From CAZMJG01 sp964576365 (GTDB lineage: Bacteria > Patescibacteriota > Microgenomatia > UBA1406 > GWC2-37-13), in contig CAZNUT010000018.1 of NCBI GenBank assembly GCA_964576365.1, forward strand, positions 1-24,761: a stretch of DNA of 24,761 bases, read 5' to 3'. Numbering within the stretch: the stretch's first letter is position 1; each line of letters opens with the position of its first letter. The notes under the pieces were generated by a model. The model had not been told where the DNA came from. It saw only the letters and a list, made by a program, of their open reading frames with translations, and ran no database searches. Positions 1 through 5,309 of this stretch are shown here, piece after piece. Made by a program: the position numbers and the translations under genes.

Positions 1-14
1 GAATCAGTACCACG

Positions 15-623
15 TCACTGGAGCAAAGCGTAAGGGACGTGGGTATCTATAATATCCAAACGGATTGAATCGTAGTAGTTGGCAATGTCTAACTCCGCAA
101 CAAATTTAAAATTTCTTGCTTTAGCGGTAGCATATAGTTTCGCATTCAAATCTCCATATGCCCTAGACCAAGCTGTTGGATTGAAAGAATATTCACTAAC
201 TGATATGCCGTGCAATTCGGCGAGAAAATCCTCATAGCGGTTAAAATTTTTTCGTTTCTTCTCCATTTCATCGTCTTCACTCTTTCTCATCAATCCACCT
301 AAAGTCCACCCTCCAAAAGTATTTTCAACTCGATTGTAAGCGATTTTGTCCTCAATTTTCTTAATACAATAATAATAAACGCAATAATCTTTCAGGGTGA
401 AAACTGGGACAATTCGAGTAACTCCATTGCCCTTGTCTCGATCAATGAAGCAATTAGGAACAGATGGATAATATCTCCGTTCTTCAATTTCACTATACAA
501 TTTTTCTACAAAAGAATCCTTCTCGGTTTTGCTTTCGGGTAGATTAAAAAAGGACTGTTTATTCTGAAAAGCGCGCCAGAAGTCTCTATTAAAGTATTGT
601 TTAAATTTCTTTAGATCATCCAT
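15..623 (-). CDS. Reverse transcriptase of the Abi/unknown-group type, N-terminal part only
   Basis: The 202-residue product resembles the N-terminal half of defence-associated (UG/Abi-like) reverse transcriptases. A basic N-terminus leads to RIVPVFTLKDYCVYYYC and NTFGGWTLGG, which look like the early RT blocks of such proteins, and then FVAELDIANYYDSI, a typical RT motif A with the first catalytic Asp near residue 179. A TGA stop follows about 20 residues later, before motif B and the YxDD motif C, so the product as read cannot be an active polymerase. Only 14 bases remain to the window edge, so a frameshift or assembly error with the rest lying outside cannot be separated from true decay. 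It is unlike group II intron or diversity-generating retroelement RTs in its opening blocks. Family placement is from memory of such alignments and is moderate; RT identity is fairly sure. The start is ATG with no clear ribosome binding site. Confidence 0.72.
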   Translation of the reverse strand: MDDLKKFKQYFNRDFWRAFQNKQSFFNLPESKTEKDSFVEKLYSEIEERRYYPSVPNCFIDRDKGNGVTRIVPVFTLKDYCVYYYCIKKIEDKIAYNRVENTFGGWTLGGLMRKSEDDEMEKKRKNFNRYEDFLAELHGISVSEYSFNPTAWSRAYGDLNAKLYATAKARNFKFVAELDIANYYDSIRLDIIDTHVPYALLQ

Positions 624-877
624 AAACTGATTTCCCGGGAGGTTGACGACCTAGCATTTGCCCTTGCCTATTGTGAGTTGTACAAAACAACTCGCAATTT
701 ATTTCTGAAGTAGCACCATCCTTACTCCATACTGATACATTATCTCCTTCCGTTTCTCCAAAACTCCAAATCTTACTCTTGTTAGCATCGTGGCCAATGA
801 CGCAGTGGAAGTACCCTTGCTCCTGCGACCTTGTCGAGCAATACTAGTTCGGCTTCTCATTCCAATTTTCAATTTTG
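624..877. other. Spacer between the RT gene and tRNA-Ser, no convincing gene
   Basis: This 254-base stretch lies upstream of the RT gene on the minus strand. It holds an inverted repeat around 674-695 (GAGTTGT and ACAACTC arms). On the minus strand a frame stays open from 843 to 616 and ends on a TGA overlapping the RT start region, but it has no ATG near its beginning. It could be the tail of a broken gene or chance. No RNA gene was recognised in it. Confidence 0.4.
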
Positions 878-965
878 CGGAGGAGGCGAGATTCGAACTC
901 GCGAGGGTCTTACGACCCAACAGACTTTCCAGGTCTGCGCCATAGGCCAACTAGGCGACTCCTCC
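878..965 (-). tRNA. tRNA-Ser, anticodon GGA
   Basis: Read on the minus strand the 88 bases fold as a type II tRNA. The acceptor stem pairs GGAGGAG with CTCCTCC, followed by discriminator G. There is a D arm; an anticodon arm of CAGAC/GTCTG with loop CTGGAAA, giving anticodon GGA for serine UCC/UCU codons; a long variable arm (GGGTCGTAAGACCC); and a T arm GCGAG/CTCGC with loop TTCGAAT. The 3' CCA is not encoded. A damaged second copy lies about 400 bases upstream on the same strand. Confidence 0.96.
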
Positions 966-1249
966 TATATAGAGATCTACAATTCCTGTAGTATATCTCG
1001 GTATTGCTATTTCAGCAATCTCATACCTTCAGTAGTCTTTAAAAATAATTCTCTCCTTGCTGCGTCAGATTTTTTCATATAAGCCTCATAACCTATCAAC
1101 TTTGCGGGAAGAAATGATTTTGTTGAGGCGACAAGTCCTTCTTCATGATGGCTTAATCTTTTTTTAAATCACTTGTACAACCTTTATACAAATCACCATT
1201 AGCAAGTAATAATATGTAAACGTACTGATACATATAGTATGTTGAGATT
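966..1249. other. Gene-free stretch between the two tRNA-Ser copies
   Basis: About 280 AT-rich bases with no coding region that can be supported. Just upstream of the intact tRNA (minus-strand sense) there is an imperfect hairpin near 968-998 (GAGAT and CTACA paired with TGTAG and ATCTC). Otherwise nothing is recognised. Confidence 0.4.
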
Positions 1250-1292
1250 CGTCCCGTCATGCGACGGGACGCCACGTCGAATGACTGTGGCG
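1250..1292. repeat. Pair of adjacent hairpins abutting the tRNA-Ser pseudogene
   Basis: Two stem-loops lie back to back. The first (1250-1271) has arms GTCCCGTC and GACGGGAC around loop ATGC, extended by one C-G pair. The second (1270-1292) has arms CGCCAC and GTGGCG, continued inside by GTC/GAC around loop GAAT with one bulged T. They are far more GC-rich than the surroundings. The second ends where similarity to tRNA-Ser begins. They resemble small palindromic (REP or mobile-element end) units, but no family was recognised. Neither is followed by a T-tract, so a terminator role is not obvious. Confidence 0.6.
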
Positions 1293-1385
1293 AACTCGCG
1301 AGGGTCTTACGACCCAACAGACCGCGTTATTCAACACGGCAAGCTTTCCTAGTCTGCGCCATAGGCCTGCCTTGCGACTCCTCCT
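1291..1385 (-). pseudogene. tRNA-Ser(GGA) pseudogene with hairpin insertion and lost 3' end
   Basis: A diverged copy of the tRNA at 878-965. The 32 bases 1291-1322 are identical to 894-925 (constant offset 397). The acceptor 5' strand, D arm and anticodon loop are present with a few substitutions. A 22-base insertion at 1323-1344 splits the anticodon arm and carries a seven-pair stem-loop (CCGCGTT and AACACGG, loop ATTC). Similarity stops in the T loop, so the 3' half of the T arm and the acceptor 3' strand are missing. It cannot form a normal tRNA. A TATAAT and a TATAGT lie upstream on the minus strand (about 1470 and 1425), so it may still be transcribed. Confidence 0.85.
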
Positions 1386-1506
1386 GTTTTTTTAGACTTT
1401 TGACATGAGACGATAGACTTTAGACCGATTACTATACTGACAACCAAAAGCGATTAGCCAAAAGAACTTTCTTACGATTATATCAAATCAAAATGAAGAA
1501 ATAGAG

Positions 1507-1761
1507 CTATGTAGCATCTGGAGTAGTTTGAGGAGATAGATCTTGAATGGTGACATAGGTTAAATCACAAAGACGACTGAGATCACCAACACATCGAGAA
1601 CAATCTGCAATAAGTTGCGATTGACCTTTACCTGCCATACCCAGATATTTCCGTTCAGGTTGTGTATCAATACCGATGATTTTCAGGTCCGGCCATCCAT
1701 CTCCTGAATAACTGGCTTCAATTTTTATATTTCTACCTGCACGACATTCTACTATCATCAT
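1507..1761 (-). CDS. Small hypothetical protein, cysteine-containing
   Basis: An 84-residue protein that I do not recognise. It opens MMIVECRAGRNIKIE and has an IIGIDTQPERKYLG segment, with CSRC plus further cysteines at residues 6 and about 65. There is no signal peptide or membrane segment. It starts 20 bases after the stop of the aquaporin-like gene on the same strand, so it is probably the last gene of that three-gene set. The CxxC pair could bind metal, but too few ligands are evident to say so. That it is a real gene rests on the operon position and normal-looking composition. Confidence 0.5.
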   Translation of the reverse strand: MMIVECRAGRNIKIEASYSGDGWPDLKIIGIDTQPERKYLGMAGKGQSQLIADCSRCVGDLSRLCDLTYVTIQDLSPQTTPDAT

Positions 1762-1781
1762 ACGTGTGCTAAAAGTACAAC

Positions 1782-2387
1782 TTAATCATGAACAACCTTT
1801 GTATCTGCCAACAAGCGACGAAGCCACATGCCGACAACCATCCCGACAATAGGTCCGCTGACATACATGATGTTGAATGATCCGATGCCAAAAGCTACTG
1901 CCGGATTCAGAACACCATTTGCACCCATCAGTGCAGAAACCCCAACTCCCAAAAGGAGAGAAAAACCTATCACGACGCCACTCATAGATTTTTTTACCTG
2001 ACCAGATGCGACTGAGTAAATCCCGTATCCAAATAGGAGCGCCCCTATAGCCTCTGCGACGCCTATATACATCGCATCACTCTGATTGAGACTCGCAGTC
2101 TTGAGACCCCATTCGGAAATCAGGATGGAAGCTGCAAACGCCCCGATACCCTGCGCAATGATATAAATAAGAGCTTCAAACAGCGCAATCTTTTTGTGTG
2201 TTAAAAGTGCTATTGTCACCGCCGGATTGATATGCGTACCTGAAATGACTCCAGTCGTATATACAAATACCATGAGAGTGAGAGCAGCGAGTAGGGGAGT
2301 GGGGAGCGGAAACTGTCCTGCAAGCGATACCCCGACGATAAAAGTAAGAAAAAAAGTTCCGACTGCCTCAGCAATGTATTTGTTCAT
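1782..2387 (-). CDS. Aquaporin-like (MIP family) channel
   Basis: A 201-residue integral membrane channel with six predicted transmembrane helices and the two family NPA boxes: HINPAVT (Asn54) in the first half and VLNPAVA (Asn161) in the second. It opens with the usual MIP start AEAVGTFFLTF and is near the short end of bacterial aquaporin lengths. The residue after the second NPA, normally the selectivity-filter Arg (NPAR), is Val164, and the helix-5 His expected of water-specific AqpZ is not visible in GFSLLLGVGVSALMG. The pore may therefore be wider or conduct something other than water; the substrate cannot be told. It sits between two small hypothetical genes with gaps of 9 and 20 bases. 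Confidence 0.9.
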   Translation of the reverse strand: MNKYIAEAVGTFFLTFIVGVSLAGQFPLPTPLLAALTLMVFVYTTGVISGTHINPAVTIALLTHKKIALFEALIYIIAQGIGAFAASILISEWGLKTASLNQSDAMYIGVAEAIGALLFGYGIYSVASGQVKKSMSGVVIGFSLLLGVGVSALMGANGVLNPAVAFGIGSFNIMYVSGPIVGMVVGMWLRRLLADTKVVHD

Positions 2388-2396
2388 AATCTAAAA

Positions 2397-2732
2397 TTAA
2401 CGAAAGCCAATACTGCCACTCTCAGTTATGTACGGTGTATTATATCCTTCTTCAACACAAGGTGTGTCTAATACTATATGAATGATCTTTCCATCCTGAT
2501 CCACAAAATAAGCCACCGTATACAGTGGATTTTCCCCCAAATCGTCAGTTCGTGGGCAAACTCCTTGATATTGATCGTAATTAACCACTTCTTCTTTTCC
2601 ATTCACCGGGCCTGGCAATTGAAAACGTGTTTTACATGCAAAACCTTTCTCTTCGAGTGGCTGATACGGTATTTTTCTACTCTCAACATTGAGACAATAC
2701 TGTGATGGAGGTATGTAAATATCAATAGGCAT
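2397..2732 (-). CDS. Hypothetical protein upstream of the aquaporin-like gene
   Basis: A 111-residue soluble protein of unknown function, starting MPIDIYIPPSQYC, with five cysteines spread along its length (ACKTRF, GVCPRTDD and DTPCVEEGYN hold three) and no membrane segment. A longer reading starts at 2750 (117 residues). The shorter start is preferred because a -10 box TACAAT ends eight bases before it, as for many genes here. It is the first gene of a minus-strand set with the aquaporin-like channel 9 bases downstream. No domain was recognised. Confidence 0.6.
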   Translation of the reverse strand: MPIDIYIPPSQYCLNVESRKIPYQPLEEKGFACKTRFQLPGPVNGKEEVVNYDQYQGVCPRTDDLGENPLYTVAYFVDQDGKIIHIVLDTPCVEEGYNTPYITESGSIGFR

Positions 2733-2740
2733 TTGGCACA

Positions 2741-2746
2741 ATTGTA
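2741..2746 (-). promoter_or_regulatory. -10 box for the 2732 gene
   Basis: TACAAT on the minus strand, ending 8 bases before ATG 2732. No -35 of note. Predicts a leaderless or nearly leaderless mRNA and would place the alternative start at 2750 upstream of the transcript. Confidence 0.45.
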
Positions 2747-2781
2747 TCATCTTTTTGTTTGAATTTCATTAAAAATCAATC

Positions 2782-2810
2782 TTGCCATTGGAGAGAGCAC
2801 CCTCTATACT
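2782..2810 (+). promoter_or_regulatory. Sigma-70 type promoter of the FMN riboswitch transcript
   Basis: TTGCCA (2782-2787), a 17-base spacer and TATACT (2805-2810). The expected start of transcription is about 2816-2817, exactly at the first base of riboswitch helix P1, which supports both calls. Confidence 0.8.
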
Positions 2811-2816
2811 TTGATA

Positions 2817-2956
2817 ACCTTCAGGGTAGGGTGATCCTGCAAGCGCAGGAAATTCCCGATCGGCGGTAAAGCCCGCGAGCTGAGATAGTATCAACGCATG
2901 ATCCGGTGAGCATATGCGACTCCGGAGCCGACGGTATAGTCCGGATAGAAGAAGGG
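2817..2956 (+). promoter_or_regulatory. FMN riboswitch (RFN element)
   Basis: The conserved RFN core is present in order: AGGGT, AATTCCCGATCGGCGGTAAA, GCCCGCGAGC, CCGGTGA, CCGGAGCCGACGGTATAGTC and CGGATAGAAGAAGG. Helix P1 pairs CCTTC (2818-2822) with GAAGG (2951-2955). Such aptamers bind flavin mononucleotide and shut off riboflavin synthesis or transport genes. Two loops differ from the usual form: L2 (TGAAATT) is split by 16 bases at 2835-2850 forming hairpin TCCTGC/GCAGGA, and L5 holds an extra 8-base palindrome at 2910-2917. The next gene on this strand is the EamA transporter. Bases 2947-2962 (AGAAG, GGG, AGAGT) can pair with 2980-2999 (ACTCT, CCC, CTTCT), a possible expression-platform helix competing with P1. 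Confidence 0.95.
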
Positions 2957-2968
2957 GAGAGTAGTGTG

Positions 2969-3016
2969 ATGGAAAAATATACTCTGCCTGCCCGCTTCTA
3001 CATAAAAACTCCCTGA
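2969..3016 (+). CDS. Possible 15-codon leader peptide after the riboswitch
   Basis: ATG at 2969 opens a short frame reading MEKYTLPARFYIKTP and ending in TGA. GGGGAGA lies 8 bases upstream and would be a good ribosome binding site, the best in the window, and it overlaps the possible switching helix. It could be a leader peptide or chance. There is no homology to support it. Confidence 0.2.
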   Translation: MEKYTLPARFYIKTP

Positions 3017-3115
3017 AAAAAAATAATCTGTCTTAATATCTCATTAAGAATTTCCGATATCGATTATTTAATGACAAATGAAGAATTAAGAAAGTAGAAA
3101 GAAGATTATTTTTTT
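3017..3115 (+). terminator. Long inverted repeat in the riboswitch leader, possible attenuator
   Basis: A 13-base perfect inverted repeat pairs 3017-3029 (A-tract then AATAATCT) with 3103-3115 (AGATTATT then T-tract), enclosing a second hairpin TCTTAAT/ATTAAGA (3031-3049). The 3' T-tract would suit intrinsic termination in the transporter leader, although the stem is almost all A-T. It is a candidate for the off state of the FMN riboswitch. No other terminator is evident between the aptamer and the transporter. Confidence 0.4.
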
Positions 3116-3203
3116 ATTTCTTAAATCTTAATTATAAAATCGTTTCAAGTTGCACTATTCAGATAATCCCTTTTCACTTTTACGTATCAACAATGAAACT
3201 ATA

Positions 3204-3223
3204 ACCTAACACCTAAAACCTAA
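3204..3223 (+). repeat. Three heptamer repeats of ACCTAA plus one base
   Basis: Three copies of ACCTAA spaced exactly 7 bases apart lie 30 bases before the transporter gene. Function unknown; could be a protein-binding site or chance. Confidence 0.35.
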
Positions 3224-3253
3224 TCAGCTGATTTATAAACATTAAAAACTCAT

Positions 3254-4177
3254 ATGTCCGGCACTATTCTCATCATGATCGCGGCAAGTCTTTGGGCTAT
3301 CGACGCGATATTTCGTACCCAGTTAACATTTAGCATTCCGGCAGCTTTGATCATCCTGATCGAACATGTCATAGGACTCATCGCCCTTTTACCATTTCTT
3401 ATCCGCGACTGGTCAGCAGTCAAAAAACTGTCATCCAAAAGCTGGATAAATCTGATTGCCCTCGCAGCTATAAGCAGTGTAGGAGGCACCATTTTCTTCA
3501 CGCAAGCTCTTGCAAAAAGTTTTGCCGCCAAAGACTTCATCACACCTCTTTTACTACTGAAATTACAACCGATATTTGCTATCACACTGGCATGGCTTTT
3601 CCTGAAAGAAAAAATCACTGTGCGATTTTTGGGTATCGCTCTCATGGCGTGCATCGGCAGTTATCTCATCGGTTTCGGATGGAGTATGCCGCAACTTGCC
3701 CTCAGTGGCAAAACACTGGTCTTTATACTTGCCATTGCCGCGCCTCTTTGCTGGGGAGCAGGCACGATACTCAGCAAAAATCTGTTACATGATGTTTCTT
3801 TTTCGACAGCTGCAGCGCTCAGATATCTTGCTGCGATTCCTGTCGCCGTCATTGCAGCATATGCGCTCGGGCAGACATATGATGTCATGCATCTGGGGTG
3901 GAACGAAGTATGGCGCTTTCTGGTGATCGCGCTCGTGACCGGAGGAACTGCCGCAATATATATATACTATAAAGGGCTTCAAAAAACAGAGGCAAAAGTC
4001 TCATCGATAGTCGAACTTGTTTTTCCATTAGTCAGTGTGATCATCGGCATCACCTCACTGAATCCCTACGGCGAGCCGCAGACTCTAAACACAGCTCAGA
4101 TAGTAGGCATCGTGCTCCTGATAGGGGCTATTCTGTTGCTCAATCAGATTTCTATACAGACAGATAAAAAATCTTAA
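3254..4177 (+). CDS. EamA/DMT-family transporter, probable riboflavin importer (ImpX/RibN-like role)
   Basis: A 307-residue inner-membrane protein with about ten hydrophobic helices in two repeats, the drug/metabolite transporter (EamA) layout. The end of the first repeat has the family pattern LKLQPIFAITLAWLFLKEK, and the second repeat ends VSSIVELVFPLVSVIIG. It is the only gene downstream of the FMN riboswitch promoter. DMT-family riboflavin transporters under FMN riboswitches (ImpX) or otherwise (RibN) are known, so uptake of riboflavin is the best inference; the EamA fold alone does not fix a substrate. The leader is over 430 bases long. A TATAAA at 3234 might be a second, riboswitch-independent promoter. 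The start at ATG 3254 has no Shine-Dalgarno. Base composition is more GC-rich than the genes after 6.5 kb. Confidence 0.88.
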   Translation: MSGTILIMIAASLWAIDAIFRTQLTFSIPAALIILIEHVIGLIALLPFLIRDWSAVKKLSSKSWINLIALAAISSVGGTIFFTQALAKSFAAKDFITPLLLLKLQPIFAITLAWLFLKEKITVRFLGIALMACIGSYLIGFGWSMPQLALSGKTLVFILAIAAPLCWGAGTILSKNLLHDVSFSTAAALRYLAAIPVAVIAAYALGQTYDVMHLGWNEVWRFLVIALVTGGTAAIYIYYKGLQKTEAKVSSIVELVFPLVSVIIGITSLNPYGEPQTLNTAQIVGIVLLIGAILLLNQISIQTDKKS

Positions 4178-4198
4178 CGATACACACCAAGACTGATA

Positions 4199-4486
4199 TT
4201 AAACATTCTGCTGCAGATTATTTATCTGTTCAAATATTGTCTCGTATCTATCTGCGCCTTCTCTCATGTCATTCAGAAATTGTCCAAGATCGCTACTTTC
4301 AGAGACTGCTGTAACATTTATTACAGGTTTAGTTGAAAATCCATTTGATTGGTCAGCTGGATCTCGATGCCAAACCAACTGGACACTCATTGGATTTGCA
4401 GGATTAAATGATAAATCAAGTGCTGCAAATGCTTCAGATACTTTTACTTTACCTAAAAAATGTTCAGGTGTATTTGTTCCAGACAT
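4199..4486 (-). CDS. Hypothetical protein, 95 residues
   Basis: A soluble small protein, MSGTNTPEHFLGKVKVSEAF at the N-terminus, with VQLVWHRDPAD in the middle and a helical C-terminus (LNDMREGADRYETIFEQINN). No cysteines, membrane segment or known motif seen. It is the last of three minus-strand genes after the HNH and HEPN-like genes, 28 bases beyond the latter. A weak -10 (TTTAGT) ends 9 bases before its ATG, so it may also be transcribed on its own. Function unknown. Confidence 0.55.
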   Translation of the reverse strand: MSGTNTPEHFLGKVKVSEAFAALDLSFNPANPMSVQLVWHRDPADQSNGFSTKPVINVTAVSESSDLGQFLNDMREGADRYETIFEQINNLQQNV

Positions 4487-4514
4487 ATGATTTTTACTAA
4501 ATAAATTAACCTGC

Positions 4515-4976
4515 TTAGTATACCAAACTTTCCTTTAATATTTTCATCACCTTTACACCCGACTCAATACCTTTTTTCACATTTCCATAGGTATACTTTT
4601 CCAGCGAGATAAATCTGCTTTTTGCATGAGTGATCGGCACGCGGTATCTCGAATAAAAATCGAGGTACGCTTCCAGATCTGATCGCTTGGTGATCCTCAG
4701 CACGTCAAATACATGTATCCATTTATTGCGAAATGAGAGAGATTTGAAAGTAGTATTTAACTTCGCCTCTTCACGCTTGACTGATTGCAAGAGGGGATGC
4801 GAGGCTATTTCTTCGTTTATAAGCGCTTCCATTGCAGATTGAAAAAGAATAACGGCTTGTAGACACATCATTCTTTCCTTTGCGACATTATCATCTTTTC
4901 GTGCGCCATCAGCACTTTCCAGATGATCAAACGAAAGACCGATGAGTGTTTTTACAACATCTATCGAATGCGACAT
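4515..4976 (-). CDS. HEPN-like helical protein
   Basis: A 153-residue, mostly helical protein. Near the C-terminus it has YRVPITHAKSRF, which fits the Rx4H signature of HEPN domains (compare the common RNxIVHA pattern), and an earlier RNKWIH that also fits Rx4H. The N-terminal helix has QSAMEALINEEI, where HEPN proteins often carry an acidic residue. HEPN proteins are frequently RNases in toxin-antitoxin and antiphage systems, but some are inactive partners. It lies 9 bases after the HNH gene on the same strand and has its own TATAAT (4985-4990) over the HNH stop codon, eight bases before its ATG. Activity is not shown by sequence. Confidence 0.6.
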   Translation of the reverse strand: MSHSIDVVKTLIGLSFDHLESADGARKDDNVAKERMMCLQAVILFQSAMEALINEEIASHPLLQSVKREEAKLNTTFKSLSFRNKWIHVFDVLRITKRSDLEAYLDFYSRYRVPITHAKSRFISLEKYTYGNVKKGIESGVKVMKILKESLVY

Positions 4977-4984
4977 GAAGATAT

Positions 4985-4990
4985 ATTATA
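4985..4990 (-). promoter_or_regulatory. -10 box TATAAT for the HEPN-like gene
   Basis: TATAAT on the minus strand, overlapping the TAA stop of the HNH gene and ending 8 bases before ATG 4976. Predicts a leaderless mRNA made independently of the HNH gene. Confidence 0.55.
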
Positions 4991-5273
4991 AACGGGAATA
5001 CTCATCAAGAATGAAATGACATTCACCGCAAACATACATACAGTTTTCAGCCGACTTTATTTCACGGGGGTCATAACCAAAATCACGTCCATATGCAACT
5101 GATATGATATGGTGATATTGCACACCGGGACGCTTACCACACTCTTCACACATTCCGTCACTTCTCTCATACACCTGATCTTTTATTGAGTCATCAAACT
5201 CATAGGGTAAACGTGAAGGTGAAGAGCTATAGGATCGCCTGGACATACTTTGAAAAAAGGTATATTTTATCAT
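4986..5273 (-). CDS. HNH endonuclease-like protein
   Basis: A 95-residue protein with a complete HNH zinc-finger nuclease pattern: CEECGKRPG (first CxxC), VQYHHIIS (the HH pair with the catalytic His), AENCMYVC (Asn of HNH) and CGECHFILDEY (second CxxCH). Length and single-domain form fit the small stand-alone HNH proteins. An internal start at 5246 (MSRRSYSSSPSR) is possible and equally plausible. It is divergent from HflX with about 36 bases between starts, and is followed at 9 bases by the HEPN-like gene. Such nucleases occur in restriction, phage packaging and mobile elements; which applies here is not known. Confidence 0.85.
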   Translation of the reverse strand: MIKYTFFQSMSRRSYSSSPSRLPYEFDDSIKDQVYERSDGMCEECGKRPGVQYHHIISVAYGRDFGYDPREIKSAENCMYVCGECHFILDEYSRL

Positions 5274-5297
5274 AACGGTTGTTGGAAAGAGATGAAT

Positions 5298-5303
5298 TAT
5301 AAT
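5298..5303 (+). promoter_or_regulatory. -10 box TATAAT for hflX, deciding its start
   Basis: TATAAT ends 6 bases before ATG 5310 and lies after the upstream candidate starts at 5250 and 5292, so those cannot be on this transcript. Predicts a leaderless hflX mRNA. No clear -35. Confidence 0.6.
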
Positions 5304-5309
5304 ATCAGC

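Noticed and set aside
15..17. TGA at the end of the RT frame read as glycine (code 25 as in some CPR lineages)
   Set aside because: Other genes end in TGA within ATGA overlaps (7970-7972, 9842-9844, 15676-15678) and domain ends fit there, so TGA is a stop here.
616..843. Open minus-strand frame of 76 codons running into the RT start
   Set aside because: It has no start codon near its beginning and no recognisable domain; kept only as a possible broken gene.
831..1082. Plus-strand ORF across the tRNA
   Set aside because: It reads through the antisense of the intact tRNA-Ser and has no protein-like features.
1323..1344. Intron in the second tRNA-Ser
   Set aside because: 22 bases is far too short for a bacterial group I intron, and the T arm and acceptor 3' strand are also missing, so it is a pseudogene.
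15..1385. Diversity-generating retroelement
   Set aside because: The RT opening blocks do not look like DGR RTs and no template/variable repeat pair was found; the only long repeat is the tRNA duplication.
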